Source: Acidovorax radicis
GTDB taxonomy: Bacteria > Pseudomonadota > Gammaproteobacteria > Burkholderiales > Burkholderiaceae_C
Length of the DNA: 64,000 nucleotides
Direction: 5' to 3'
NCBI RefSeq assembly: GCF_020510705.1
Contig: NZ_CP075184.1
Location: forward strand, 1,922,001-1,986,000
Shown: one piece after another, positions 1-8,050 of the stretch
How positions within the stretch are numbered: position 1 is the first letter of the stretch
How the letters are laid out: each line of letters starts with the position of its first letter
Notes under the pieces: generated by a model
Database searches by the model: none
The model's input: the letters and a program-made list of their open reading frames with translations, nothing else
Told to the model about the DNA's origin: nothing
Made by a program: the position numbers and the translations under genes

Positions 1-367
1 CACCGGAGAATGCGAATTCCACCATGTTGGTACGCCCGATGATGGCGCCCCCTGCCGCACGTAAACGAGCCACGGCGGTGCTGTCAGCGCGTGCAGCGGG
101 AGCATTCTCGAGCACGGTCGAGCCTGCGGGAGTGGGTTGGCCTGCGATGTCAAACAGGTCCTTGACCGACACCGCCAGCCCCGCCAGTGGCTGGGCGGTC
201 ATACCGGGTTGCACCGATGTGGTGCGCGCGGTGTCAAACAGCGTGCGTACAAAACTGTGGGTGTTCGACGGCGCCTGCGCAATGCCGATGCAACGCTCCA
301 TTTCGGCCGCCGGGGTGGTCGCTTCAGTCCGCAGACGCTCGCGGGTGGCAATCAGGTCAGAAAACAT
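1..367 (-). CDS. Amidase signature family enzyme, N-terminal part (runs off the left edge)
   Basis: Only the first 122 codons are present; the gene continues beyond base 1. The minus-strand reading from the ATG at 365-367 begins MFSDLIATRERLRTEA. It then carries PLAGLAVSVKDLFDIAG near residues 63-79, which includes the catalytic lysine of the amidase signature Ser-Ser-Lys triad, and GGAIIGRTNMVEFAFSG at the edge. This matches the N-terminal third of GatA/AtzF-type amidohydrolases, which cleave amides in the cytoplasm. The substrate cannot be told and the serine-rich core is outside the window. It is divergent from rpsB. Confidence 0.8.
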   Translation of the reverse strand, partial: MFSDLIATRERLRTEATTPAAEMERCIGIAQAPSNTHSFVRTLFDTARTTSVQPGMTAQPLAGLAVSVKDLFDIAGQPTPAGSTVLENAPAARADSTAVARLRAAGGAIIGRTNMVEFAFSG

Positions 368-628
368 GGGTGTGCTAGAATCTTTGGGTTTTGCTGGGTG
401 CTGTAACGCAATGCGTGCAGGGCGCAAGTGTCATCCGAAGTGATGTGGCTTTTGAGCTGCGTGGCTATATCGCTATCGGGTTGAGGGCTCTGGCGCTGCA
501 TATGTGGTGTGGCAGCTGCAGCAAGACAAATCGCAAACCAGCCCTGTCAAGGTGTTGTGCCTTTCGTGAAAACCACGGCGGCGCAAGTATTGGGGCTGGA
601 TTTTAGACCCAACCTTTGGAGTATTTTT
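368..628 (+). promoter_or_regulatory. Upstream region and probable leader of rpsB
   Basis: This 261-bp gap separates the divergent amidase gene and rpsB and contains no convincing ORF. A TAGAAT hexamer at about 375-380 resembles a sigma-70 -10 element facing rpsB, but no good -35 is visible. If used it would give a leader of over 200 nt. Long autoregulated leaders bound by S2 are known upstream of rpsB in E. coli; that this is one is inference only. Confidence 0.3.
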
Positions 629-1381
629 ATGTCCGTTACCATGCGCGAAATGCTGGAAGCCGGTGTCCACTTCGGTCACCAAACCCGCTTCTGGAACCCC
701 AAGATGGCCCCCTACATCTTCGGCCATCGCAACAAGATTCACATCATCAACCTGGAAAAATCGCTGCCACTGTTCCAGGAAGCCCAAAAGTTCGCCAAGC
801 AACTGGCGGCCAACCGCGGCACCATCCTGATGGTCGGCACGAAGCGCCAAGCCCGCGAAATCCTGTCCACCGAAGCCCTGCGCGCAAACGTGCCCTTCGT
901 TGATCAGCGCTGGTTGGGTGGCATGCTGACCAACTTCAAGACCGTCAAGACCTCTATCAAGCGCCTGAAGGACATGAAGGCCCAGCAAGAAGCCGGTCTC
1001 GACAGCCTGAGCAAGAAGGAGCAACTCACGTTCTCCCGCGAAATCGCGAAGCTCGAAAAGGACATCGGCGGCATCCAGGACATGGCTGCATTGCCTGACG
1101 CCATCTTCATCATCGACGTGGGCTTCCACAAGATCGCCGTGGCCGAAGCCAAGAAGCTGGGCATTCCGTTGATCGGTGTGGTGGATACCAACCACTCGCC
1201 TGAAGGCATCGACTACGTGATCCCTGGTAACGACGACTCGGCCAAGGCTGTGACGCTGTACGCCCGTGGCATCGCTGACGCGATCATCGAAGGCCGTGCC
1301 AGCGCCGTCAATGAAGTGGTCAAGGCTGCGACGTCTGAAGGTACGGACGAATTCGTGGAAGTGCAAGAAGCCGCTGCCTGA
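629..1381 (+). CDS. rpsB: 30S ribosomal protein S2
   Basis: S2 joins the head-body junction of the 30S subunit late in assembly. The 250-residue product starts [18 protein letters not shown] and contains [23 protein letters not shown], the conserved N-terminal signature, as well as [19 protein letters not shown] and [21 protein letters not shown], which are S2 family blocks. The ATG at 629 is chosen over an upstream in-frame start at 509 because family homology begins here and GGAG lies 8-12 bases before it. It heads the translation-factor cluster rpsB-tsf-pyrH-frr. Confidence 0.98.
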   Translation: MSVTMREMLEAGVHFGHQTRFWNPKMAPYIFGHRNKIHIINLEKSLPLFQEAQKFAKQLAANRGTILMVGTKRQAREILSTEALRANVPFVDQRWLGGMLTNFKTVKTSIKRLKDMKAQQEAGLDSLSKKEQLTFSREIAKLEKDIGGIQDMAALPDAIFIIDVGFHKIAVAEAKKLGIPLIGVVDTNHSPEGIDYVIPGNDDSAKAVTLYARGIADAIIEGRASAVNEVVKAATSEGTDEFVEVQEAAA

Positions 1382-1410
1382 TCGCCCGGCTGCGCGATTC
1401 GTCGCGAATA

Positions 1411-1443
1411 AAAGCGGGGCCCCTGGTGAGCCCCCTTTTTTTT
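1411..1443 (+). terminator. Intergenic terminator or attenuator between rpsB and tsf
   Basis: GGGGC at 1416-1420 pairs with GCCCC at 1430-1434 and is followed by an eight-T run at 1436-1443. The form is that of an intrinsic terminator. A partial terminator between rpsB and tsf is also known in E. coli, where it adjusts the S2 to EF-Ts ratio. Confidence 0.75.
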
Positions 1444-1487
1444 AGCCCAAATCTGAATCGATTGAACTGAATATTGAAGGAATAAAG

Positions 1488-2417
1488 ATGGCTGCAATTA
1501 CCGCAAGCATGGTCGCTGAACTGCGTGGCAAGACTGACGCGCCCATGATGGAATGCAAGAAGGCGCTGACCGAAGCCGATGGCGACATGGTCAAGGCCGA
1601 AGAGTTGCTGCGCGTCAAGCTGGGCACCAAGGCTGGCAAGGCTGCATCGCGCATCACCGCTGAAGGCGTGGTCGCCAGCTACATCAGCGGCACCACCGGT
1701 GCCCTGGTCGAAGTGAACAGCGAAACCGACTTCGTTTCCAAGAACGACAGCTTCATGGCGCTGGCCAAGGCTGCTGCCGAACTGGTCGCCAAGCACAACC
1801 CTGCCGACGTGGCTGCCCTGGGCGCGCTGCCCTACGAGCAAGACAGCTTCGGCCCCACGCTGGAAGATGTGCGCAAGGGCCTGATCGGCAAGATCGGCGA
1901 GAACATGTCGTTCCGCCGCTTCAAGCACTTCGGTGGGTCCAGCAAGCTGGCCTCGTACCTGCACGGCTCGCGCATCGGCGTGATCGTCGAGTTTGAAGGC
2001 GATGAAGTCGCTGCCAAGGACGTGGCCATGCACATCGCTGCCATGAAGCCTGTGGCCCTGACCAGCGCTGACGTGCCTGCCGACCTGATCGAAAAAGAGC
2101 GCTCGGTGGCTGCTGCCAAGGCGGCGGAAGACAAGTCCAAGGCCGAGGCCGAAGGCAAGCCCGTTCAATCCGACGAAATCGTTACCAAGCGCATCGAAGG
2201 CGGCGTGCAGAAGTACCTCAAGGAAGTCTCCTTGTTCAATCAGGTCTTTGTGAAGGCTGCGGACGGCAAGCAGACCGTCGAGCAGATGCTCAAGGCCACT
2301 GGCACGACCGTGAAGGGTTTCACGCTGTACGTCGTGGGTGAAGGCATCGAGAAGAAAGTGGACGACTTCGCCGCCGAAGTGGCTGCGCAAGTAGCTGCTG
2401 CCAAGGCTGCGGCCTGA
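1488..2417 (+). CDS. tsf: Elongation factor Ts
   Basis: EF-Ts is the cytoplasmic nucleotide exchange factor that regenerates EF-Tu-GTP. The 309-residue product begins [20 protein letters not shown] and continues [19 protein letters not shown], the N-terminal UBA-like domain and EF-Ts signature 1. [19 protein letters not shown] is the core-domain signature 2, with the TDFV residues that contact EF-Tu. Length fits the proteobacterial family, which carries a coiled-coil insert. GAAGGAATAAAG before the ATG is a good ribosome-binding site. It lies 106 bp after rpsB, beyond the terminator hairpin. Confidence 0.98.
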   Translation: MAAITASMVAELRGKTDAPMMECKKALTEADGDMVKAEELLRVKLGTKAGKAASRITAEGVVASYISGTTGALVEVNSETDFVSKNDSFMALAKAAAELVAKHNPADVAALGALPYEQDSFGPTLEDVRKGLIGKIGENMSFRRFKHFGGSSKLASYLHGSRIGVIVEFEGDEVAAKDVAMHIAAMKPVALTSADVPADLIEKERSVAAAKAAEDKSKAEAEGKPVQSDEIVTKRIEGGVQKYLKEVSLFNQVFVKAADGKQTVEQMLKATGTTVKGFTLYVVGEGIEKKVDDFAAEVAAQVAAAKAAA

Positions 2418-2467
2418 TCGTTTCCGTTATTCCCCAAGCCCCGTTCCTATCACCGGAGAAAGTCCCC

Positions 2468-3190
2468 ATGTCCCACGCTGCACCAGCTCACAAGCGCATC
2501 CTGCTCAAGCTGTCTGGTGAGGCGCTGATGGGGGATGACGCCTTCGGCATCAACCGTGCCACCATCGTTCGTATGGTGGAGGAAATTGCCGAAGTGACCC
2601 GCCTGGGTGTCCAGGTGGCGGTAGTGATTGGAGGGGGCAATATTTTCCGTGGCGTCGCGGGCGGCTCGGTCGGAATGGACCGTGCCACCGCCGACTACAT
2701 GGGTATGCTGGCCACCGTGATGAACGCGCTGGCGCTGGCCGATGCGATGGACAAACAGGGTCTGGTGGCTCGCGTGATGTCTGCCATTGCCATTGAGCAG
2801 GTTGTTGAGCCCTATGTGCGCCCGAAGGCGTTGCAGTACCTCGAAGAAGGTAAGGTCGTCGTTTTTGCGGCGGGTACGGGCAATCCATTTTTCACCACCG
2901 ACACCGCAGCTGCGCTGCGCGGCGCGGAAATTGGTGCTGAGTTGGTGCTCAAAGCCACCAAGGTGGATGGCGTCTATACTGCCGACCCCCAGAAGGATCC
3001 CACGGCCACGCGCTACACGAAGCTGAGCTTCGACGAGGCCATGTCCCGCAATTTGGGCATCATGGATGCGACCGCGTTCGCACTGTGCCGCGATCAGAAG
3101 CTGCCCGTGCGTGTTTTCTCCATCATCAAGCACGGCGCATTGAAGCGTGTGGTGATGGGTGAAGATGAAGGCACGCTGGTTTACGCTTGA
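2468..3190 (+). CDS. pyrH: Uridylate kinase (UMP kinase)
   Basis: PyrH phosphorylates UMP to UDP in the cytoplasm, the first committed step to UTP and CTP. The 240-residue product has [16 protein letters not shown] near the N-terminus, [11 protein letters not shown] around residues 55-65, and [16 protein letters not shown] near residue 180, all of the hexameric bacterial UMP kinase in the amino acid kinase fold. CACCGGAGAAAG just upstream is a strong ribosome-binding site. It follows tsf by 50 bp, a usual order in proteobacteria. Confidence 0.97.
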   Translation: MSHAAPAHKRILLKLSGEALMGDDAFGINRATIVRMVEEIAEVTRLGVQVAVVIGGGNIFRGVAGGSVGMDRATADYMGMLATVMNALALADAMDKQGLVARVMSAIAIEQVVEPYVRPKALQYLEEGKVVVFAAGTGNPFFTTDTAAALRGAEIGAELVLKATKVDGVYTADPQKDPTATRYTKLSFDEAMSRNLGIMDATAFALCRDQKLPVRVFSIIKHGALKRVVMGEDEGTLVYA

Positions 3191-3245
3191 CGACGACGAT
3201 GGACGAGGTCTGCGCTGGGTGCAGGCCGGCCCCGAGGAGAAAAAC

Positions 3246-3806
3246 ATGACGATTCCCGACATCAAGAAAAATACGGAAACCAAGATGGACCAGTCCATCG
3301 CGGCTTTCAAGGGTAACTTGCAAAAGATCCGTACCGGTCGCGCCAACCCTGCGTTGCTGGACACGGTGCAGGTGGAGTACTACGGCTCCTTCGTGCCGCT
3401 GAGCCAGGTGGCCAATGTGGCACTGATTGATTCGCGCACCATCAGCGTTCAGCCCTGGGAAAAGGGCATGGGCGCCAAGATTGAAAAGGCCATTCGCGAA
3501 AGCGATCTGGGGCTCAATCCTGCGTCGATGGGCGACCTGATCCGGGTGCCTATGCCGGCCATGAGTGAAGAGCGCCGCAAGGAAATGACCAAGCTGGCGC
3601 GCAACGAGGGCGAGAGTGCCAAGATCGCCGTGCGCAACCTGCGTCGTGACGCGAATGAGTCCGTGAAGAAGCTCGTCAAGGACAAGCTGGTATCGGAAGA
3701 CGATCAAAAGCGTGCCGAGGCCGACGTTCAAAAATTCACTGACAAACACATCAGCGAGATCGATGCGCTGGTGGCTGCCAAAGAGCAGGAAATCATGGCG
3801 GTCTGA
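3246..3806 (+). CDS. frr: Ribosome recycling factor
   Basis: RRF, with EF-G, splits the post-termination ribosome. The 186-residue product has the usual length of the family. It contains [19 protein letters not shown] near residues 30-48, the family signature, and the long-helix motif [17 protein letters not shown]. An in-frame ATG at 3159 would overlap pyrH; the start at 3246 is chosen because GAGGAG precedes it and [17 protein letters not shown] matches RRF N-termini. Confidence 0.97.
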   Translation: MTIPDIKKNTETKMDQSIAAFKGNLQKIRTGRANPALLDTVQVEYYGSFVPLSQVANVALIDSRTISVQPWEKGMGAKIEKAIRESDLGLNPASMGDLIRVPMPAMSEERRKEMTKLARNEGESAKIAVRNLRRDANESVKKLVKDKLVSEDDQKRAEADVQKFTDKHISEIDALVAAKEQEIMAV

Positions 3807-3838
3807 ACCCCGATTCACGACGGGTCTGATCGTTCAGC

Positions 3839-4570
3839 ATGTCTCTACCGCAGGTGGTGCCACACCACATCGCCATCGTGATGGATGGCAACGGCCGCTG
3901 GGCGACGCGCCGGTTTCTGCCGCGTCTGGCTGGCCATAAACAGGGTGTTGATTCACTGCGCCGCTGCGCACGCACCTGTGTGCAGCGTGGCGTGGCGGTG
4001 TTGACCGTGTTTGCGTTCTCCTCCGAAAACTGGAACCGTCCTGCCGATGAAGTCTCGGGTCTGATGGAGTTGCTGGCCATGGCGCTATCGCGCGAGGTGC
4101 CGCAGCTCAAGAAAGACGGGGTTCGTCTTTATTTTGTGGGCGAGCGTTCGGCCTTGTCTCAGAAGGTGCGGGACGGGCTGGCGCAAGCCGAAGCCGCCAC
4201 GGCCGACAACACCCGCCTCGTGCTCAACGTGTGTTTCAACTATGGTGGCCGCTGGGACATCGCCCAAGCTGCGGCGTCGCTGATGGCGCGGGGCGAGCCC
4301 ATCACCGAGGTGAGCCTGCATGGCGCCATGGGCATGGCGCATGTGCCGGACCCCGATCTGGTGATTCGCACCGGGGGTGAAATGCGTATCAGCAACTTCC
4401 TGCTGTGGCAGGCGGCATACTCCGAGCTGTTCTTCAGTGATCGGTTGTGGCCCGATTTCGACGAAGCCGCTCTGGACGAGGCGATTGCCGCGTTCAGTGG
4501 CCGCCAGCGTCGTTTTGGTAAAACATCCGAACAAATCCTGTCCGCGCATCCCGATCCGATGCCGGGCTGA
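3839..4570 (+). CDS. uppS: Undecaprenyl diphosphate synthase (cis-prenyltransferase)
   Basis: UppS extends farnesyl diphosphate with eight isopentenyl units to C55-PP, the lipid carrier for peptidoglycan and O-antigen. The 243-residue protein has HIAIVMDGNGRWATRR with the catalytic Asp at residue 16, AFSSENWNRPADEV, and IRTGGEMRISNFLLWQAAYSEL near residues 180-200, all cis-prenyltransferase signatures. The family usually reads GGExRxSNFLLWQ, as here. It follows frr by 32 bp and precedes cdsA by 10 bp, so it is probably cotranscribed. Confidence 0.97.
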   Translation: MSLPQVVPHHIAIVMDGNGRWATRRFLPRLAGHKQGVDSLRRCARTCVQRGVAVLTVFAFSSENWNRPADEVSGLMELLAMALSREVPQLKKDGVRLYFVGERSALSQKVRDGLAQAEAATADNTRLVLNVCFNYGGRWDIAQAAASLMARGEPITEVSLHGAMGMAHVPDPDLVIRTGGEMRISNFLLWQAAYSELFFSDRLWPDFDEAALDEAIAAFSGRQRRFGKTSEQILSAHPDPMPG

Positions 4571-4580
4571 AAAAGGCTTC

Positions 4581-5435
4581 ATGCTCAAACAGCGCGTCAT
4601 CACTGCCCTTGTCTTGCTGGCGATTTTGCTGCCGGCACTTTTTTATTCCTCACCCGTCCCGTTCACTGTTGTTGTGCTGGTGCTCATGGCCGCGGGCGCG
4701 TGGGAGTGGGGGCGTCTCAGTGGTTTGGGCCAGGCGGGAGCGGTGGCTGTTGGCGCCGGGTGTGTCGCCCTGTGTTGCGCCTCGTGGGCGTTGGGATGGG
4801 TCGACCGGTCATTGACCGCCCTGTGGGTTGTGGGCGGCGGGTTGTGGGTGCTGGCGGCGGCCTGGCTTCTCAGGGTCGGGGTGCCGGGCTGGCCGCGTAT
4901 CCCTGCGGCGCTGCGGCTGGTGGCCGGGGTGCTTGCGCTGTGGCTGGCGTGGCTGGCGGTGGTGCAGGCACGCAATGTAGGCATCAATTTCTTGTTGTCG
5001 GTGCTGGTGTTGGTGTGGGTGGCCGATATCTTTGCTTATTTTTCGGGGCGGGCATTTGGCCTGCGGTTCACCAAGGGAAAGCTGGCACCCGCTATCAGTC
5101 CCGGCAAAAGCTGGGAAGGGGTGTGGGGCGGCCTTGCCGGTGTTGTGGTGATGGCGTTTGTCTGGGTGGCTGCCGATGGACACTGGCAGGCCGTGGTGCC
5201 CAGTTTTTACACGCGCATGGCGCAGCAGGGGTGGTGGTTTTTGGTGCTCGCAGCGCTCTTCATGGTTGCCATGAGCGTGTCGGGTGATCTGGTGGAATCA
5301 CTCATCAAGCGCAGCGCGGGTGTCAAGGACAGCAGTGGCCTGCTGCCGGGGCACGGTGGTGTGCTCGACCGGGTGGATGCCCTGCTGCCCACGCTGCCCC
5401 TGGCGATGATGCTCACGAGCCTGACAACACCATGA
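4581..5435 (+). CDS. cdsA: Phosphatidate cytidylyltransferase (CDP-diglyceride synthase)
   Basis: CdsA makes CDP-diacylglycerol from phosphatidate and CTP in the inner membrane, the branch point to all phospholipids. The 284-residue protein is strongly hydrophobic with about eight membrane segments. The C-terminal block SGDLVESLIKRSAGVKDSS followed by PGHGGVLDRVDALLPTLP is the CDS signature with its metal-binding aspartates. The start at 4581 is used because an upstream in-frame ATG would lie inside uppS. Its stop overlaps the dxr start by 4 bp (ATGA). Confidence 0.96.
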   Translation: MLKQRVITALVLLAILLPALFYSSPVPFTVVVLVLMAAGAWEWGRLSGLGQAGAVAVGAGCVALCCASWALGWVDRSLTALWVVGGGLWVLAAAWLLRVGVPGWPRIPAALRLVAGVLALWLAWLAVVQARNVGINFLLSVLVLVWVADIFAYFSGRAFGLRFTKGKLAPAISPGKSWEGVWGGLAGVVVMAFVWVAADGHWQAVVPSFYTRMAQQGWWFLVLAALFMVAMSVSGDLVESLIKRSAGVKDSSGLLPGHGGVLDRVDALLPTLPLAMMLTSLTTP

Positions 5436-6613
5436 TGAAACAACGTCTCACTGTTCTGGGATCCACCGGGTCCATTGGCACCAGTACGCTGGATGTACTG
5501 GCGCGCCACCCTGACCGTTTTGAAGTTTTTGCGCTGAGTGCGGCCACGCAGGTGGATTTGATACTCGCCCAATGCGCCCGTTTTCAGCCGCGGTTTGCTG
5601 TGATGGCCAGTGCCCCCCATGCCGCGCTGCTGGCTGAAAAATTGAAGGCAAATGGCCTTCTAACGCAGGTGATACAAGCGCAAGATGCTCTTGAAATGAT
5701 AGCATCGAATCCGGACGTCGATGCCGTCATGGCGGCCATTGTGGGGGCTGCGGGCCTGGCGCCTTGTCTGGCGGCTGCACGCGCAGGCAAGCGATTGCTG
5801 CTGGCCAATAAAGAGGCCCTGGTGGTAGGAGGCGGCTTGTTCATGCAGGCCGTGCGGCAGGGCGGAGCGACCTTGTTGCCGATCGACAGCGAGCATTCCG
5901 CCATCTTCCAATGCCTGCCGGAAGACCCTGCGACTTGGTCTCAGCGTGTTGACAGCATCTTGCTGACGGCGTCGGGTGGCCCATTTCGTCAGCGCGACCC
6001 TGCCACTCTGGCCAAAATCACGCCCGACCAGGCCTGTGCGCACCCCAACTTTTCAATGGGCCGCAAGATCTCGGTGGATTCGGCCACGATGATGAACAAG
6101 GCGCTCGAGGTGATCGAGGCGCGCTGGTTGTTCGACCTGCACCCGGACCAGATCAAGGTGGTGATCCATCCGCAGCAAATCATCCATTCGATGGTGCAGT
6201 TCAAGGACGCTTCGATCCTGGCCCAGTTGGGCACGCCTGACATGCGCGTGCCGATTGCCTGTGGCCTGGCCTGGCCTGAACGTATTGTCAGTGGCGCCAG
6301 CACGCTGGATTTTTCAAAACTGAGTGCCTTGGCATTTGAAGATGCCGATGCCATCCGCTTTCCTGGCTTGCACCTTTCGTGGCAGGCGCTAAAGGCCGTG
6401 GAGGGCACAACCGCCGTGCTGAATGCCGCCAATGAGGTGGCGGTCGGAGCCTTTTTGTCTGGGCGACTGCGGTTTGACCACATCCATGCCGTCAACCTTG
6501 CAACTTTGGACGCGGTCTCACCCTCCAACCCTGATTCGCTGCAGGCGCTGATGGATCTGGACCACCGGGCCCGCGGTGCCGCCGAGCATGTGGCCCACCG
6601 TCTGGCTGCCTGA
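5432..6613 (+). CDS. dxr: 1-deoxy-D-xylulose 5-phosphate reductoisomerase
   Basis: Dxr converts DXP to 2-C-methylerythritol 4-phosphate with NADPH, the second step of the MEP isoprenoid pathway. The 393-residue product has the NADPH loop LGSTGSIGTSTLDVL near residues 8-22, LANKEALVVGG, the metal-binding block LPIDSEHSAIFQCL and the flexible-loop region TASGGPF. The next step to undecaprenyl-PP (uppS) is in the same operon. Two ATG codons abut at 5432; either may be used. A copy of the dispersed palindromic repeat (5650-5705) encodes residues around 74-91. Confidence 0.97.
   Translation: MMKQRLTVLGSTGSIGTSTLDVLARHPDRFEVFALSAATQVDLILAQCARFQPRFAVMASAPHAALLAEKLKANGLLTQVIQAQDALEMIASNPDVDAVMAAIVGAAGLAPCLAAARAGKRLLLANKEALVVGGGLFMQAVRQGGATLLPIDSEHSAIFQCLPEDPATWSQRVDSILLTASGGPFRQRDPATLAKITPDQACAHPNFSMGRKISVDSATMMNKALEVIEARWLFDLHPDQIKVVIHPQQIIHSMVQFKDASILAQLGTPDMRVPIACGLAWPERIVSGASTLDFSKLSALAFEDADAIRFPGLHLSWQALKAVEGTTAVLNAANEVAVGAFLSGRLRFDHIHAVNLATLDAVSPSNPDSLQALMDLDHRARGAAEHVAHRLAA
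5650..5705 (+). repeat. Dispersed palindromic element, copy 1 (inside dxr)
   Basis: A diverged copy with GGCCTTCTAACGC, then GATACAAGCGC and GATGCTCTTGAAATGATAG. It is in plus orientation and read in frame by dxr as LLTQVIQAQDALEMIA. It aligns codon for codon with the copies in lpxB, the SpoU gene, the DUF4149-like gene and the MATE gene. Confidence 0.6.
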
Positions 6614-6643
6614 GTGTTTGAGACATCACAGATTTTGCCGCCC

Positions 6644-8008
6644 ATGTTGTTGACCCTCGTTGCATTTGTTGTGGCTCTTGGCCTTCTGATCGCGGTGCAC
6701 GAGTACGGCCATTACCGCGTGGCAGTGGCTTGCGGCGTGAAGGTGTTGCGGTTTTCTGTGGGTTTTGGAATGCCCTTGCTGCGCTGGCAACCGAAGGGTT
6801 CGCCAACCGAATTTGTATTGGGGTCTTTCCCATTGGGCGGGTATGTGCGCATGCTGGATGAGCGCGAGGCGCCCGTGCCCGCTGAAGAGCGCCACCTGGC
6901 ATTCAATACCCAGCCCTTGCTTTCACGCGCGGCGATTGTTGCCGCCGGGCCCATTGCCAACCTGTTGCTCGCCGTTGTCCTTTATTCCATCGTGAACTGG
7001 AATGGTGTCCAGGAACCGCGTGCTGTCTTAGCCAGTCCTGTGGCGGGCTCTGTGGCCCAGGGTGCCGGGTTGCGGGGCGGAGAGGTTGTCGATCAGGCAG
7101 CCCTAGGCTCCGATGAGCTGGAGCCTGTCCGGTCATTTGAAGATTTGCGCTGGCTGTTGACGCGTGGTGCTTTGGAAGGTGTAACGGTCCGGCTGGATGT
7201 GCGCTCTTCTAACGGCGCGGGGCACCGGGAGGTCTTGCTCGACATGGCCGAAATCAACAGCCGCGAGGCCGATGCCCAGCTTTTCCGCAAGATCGGCATT
7301 CTGGGCCCCTGGACACGCCCCGTGTTGGGCGAGGTGATGCCTCAGAGTGCTGCCGAGCGTGCAGGGTTGCGGCAGGGCGATGTGGTTCTTCAGGTAGGTG
7401 CCACTGAGGTGGTGGATGGTCAACAGCTGCGCGAACTGATCCGGCAGTCAGTGCGCGGGACCGAGCCATTGGTGCAGCCATGGCGCATTGAGCGCGCGGG
7501 GCAGTCCATGACCCTGGACGTGCGGCCCGACGCGGTCGTGGAACCGGCCGCCACGGTGGGGCGCATTGGTGCATACGTTGGGGCGGCCCCCGAGTTTGTG
7601 ACGGTCGATTACGGGCTGTGGGAAGGTGCGTGGGGCGGCGTCGTCAAGACGTGGGATGTTTCGGTTCTCACGCTGCGCATGATGGGCCGCATGGTGATCG
7701 GCGAAGCCTCCCTCAAGAATCTGAGTGGACCGTTGACGATTGCAGACTATGCGGGTCGGTCGGCCAGCATGGGTCTCACTCAGTATCTGGTATTTCTTGC
7801 GCTGATCAGCGTAAGTCTGGGGGTTCTCAACCTGCTTCCGCTCCCCGTTTTGGACGGGGGGCACCTGATGTATTATCTTTGGGAGGGTGTCACGGGCAGG
7901 GGAGTGTCGGACGCATGGATGGAGCGTCTGCAGCGCGGAGGTGTTGCAGTCTTGCTTCTCATGATGTCAATTGCCCTGTTCAACGATATCACCCGGCTCT
8001 TTGGCTAA
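6644..8008 (+). CDS. rseP: RIP metalloprotease RseP (site-2 protease)
   Basis: RseP is an inner-membrane zinc protease that cuts anti-sigma-E factor RseA and remnant signal peptides inside the membrane. The 454-residue protein has HEYGH (residues 19-23) in the first membrane helix, FSVGFGMPLLRW, two PDZ domains in the middle, and NLLPLPVLDGGHL near the C-terminus supplying the third zinc ligand. A GTG at 6614 directly after the dxr stop would add ten residues; the ATG at 6644 fits family N-termini better. It is followed by bamA, matching the usual envelope cluster. Confidence 0.95.
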   Translation: MLLTLVAFVVALGLLIAVHEYGHYRVAVACGVKVLRFSVGFGMPLLRWQPKGSPTEFVLGSFPLGGYVRMLDEREAPVPAEERHLAFNTQPLLSRAAIVAAGPIANLLLAVVLYSIVNWNGVQEPRAVLASPVAGSVAQGAGLRGGEVVDQAALGSDELEPVRSFEDLRWLLTRGALEGVTVRLDVRSSNGAGHREVLLDMAEINSREADAQLFRKIGILGPWTRPVLGEVMPQSAAERAGLRQGDVVLQVGATEVVDGQQLRELIRQSVRGTEPLVQPWRIERAGQSMTLDVRPDAVVEPAATVGRIGAYVGAAPEFVTVDYGLWEGAWGGVVKTWDVSVLTLRMMGRMVIGEASLKNLSGPLTIADYAGRSASMGLTQYLVFLALISVSLGVLNLLPLPVLDGGHLMYYLWEGVTGRGVSDAWMERLQRGGVAVLLLMMSIALFNDITRLFG

Positions 8009-8050
8009 CCTTATGCCGCTTGCCATGCAACAGCGGTTTCCGCTTCACTC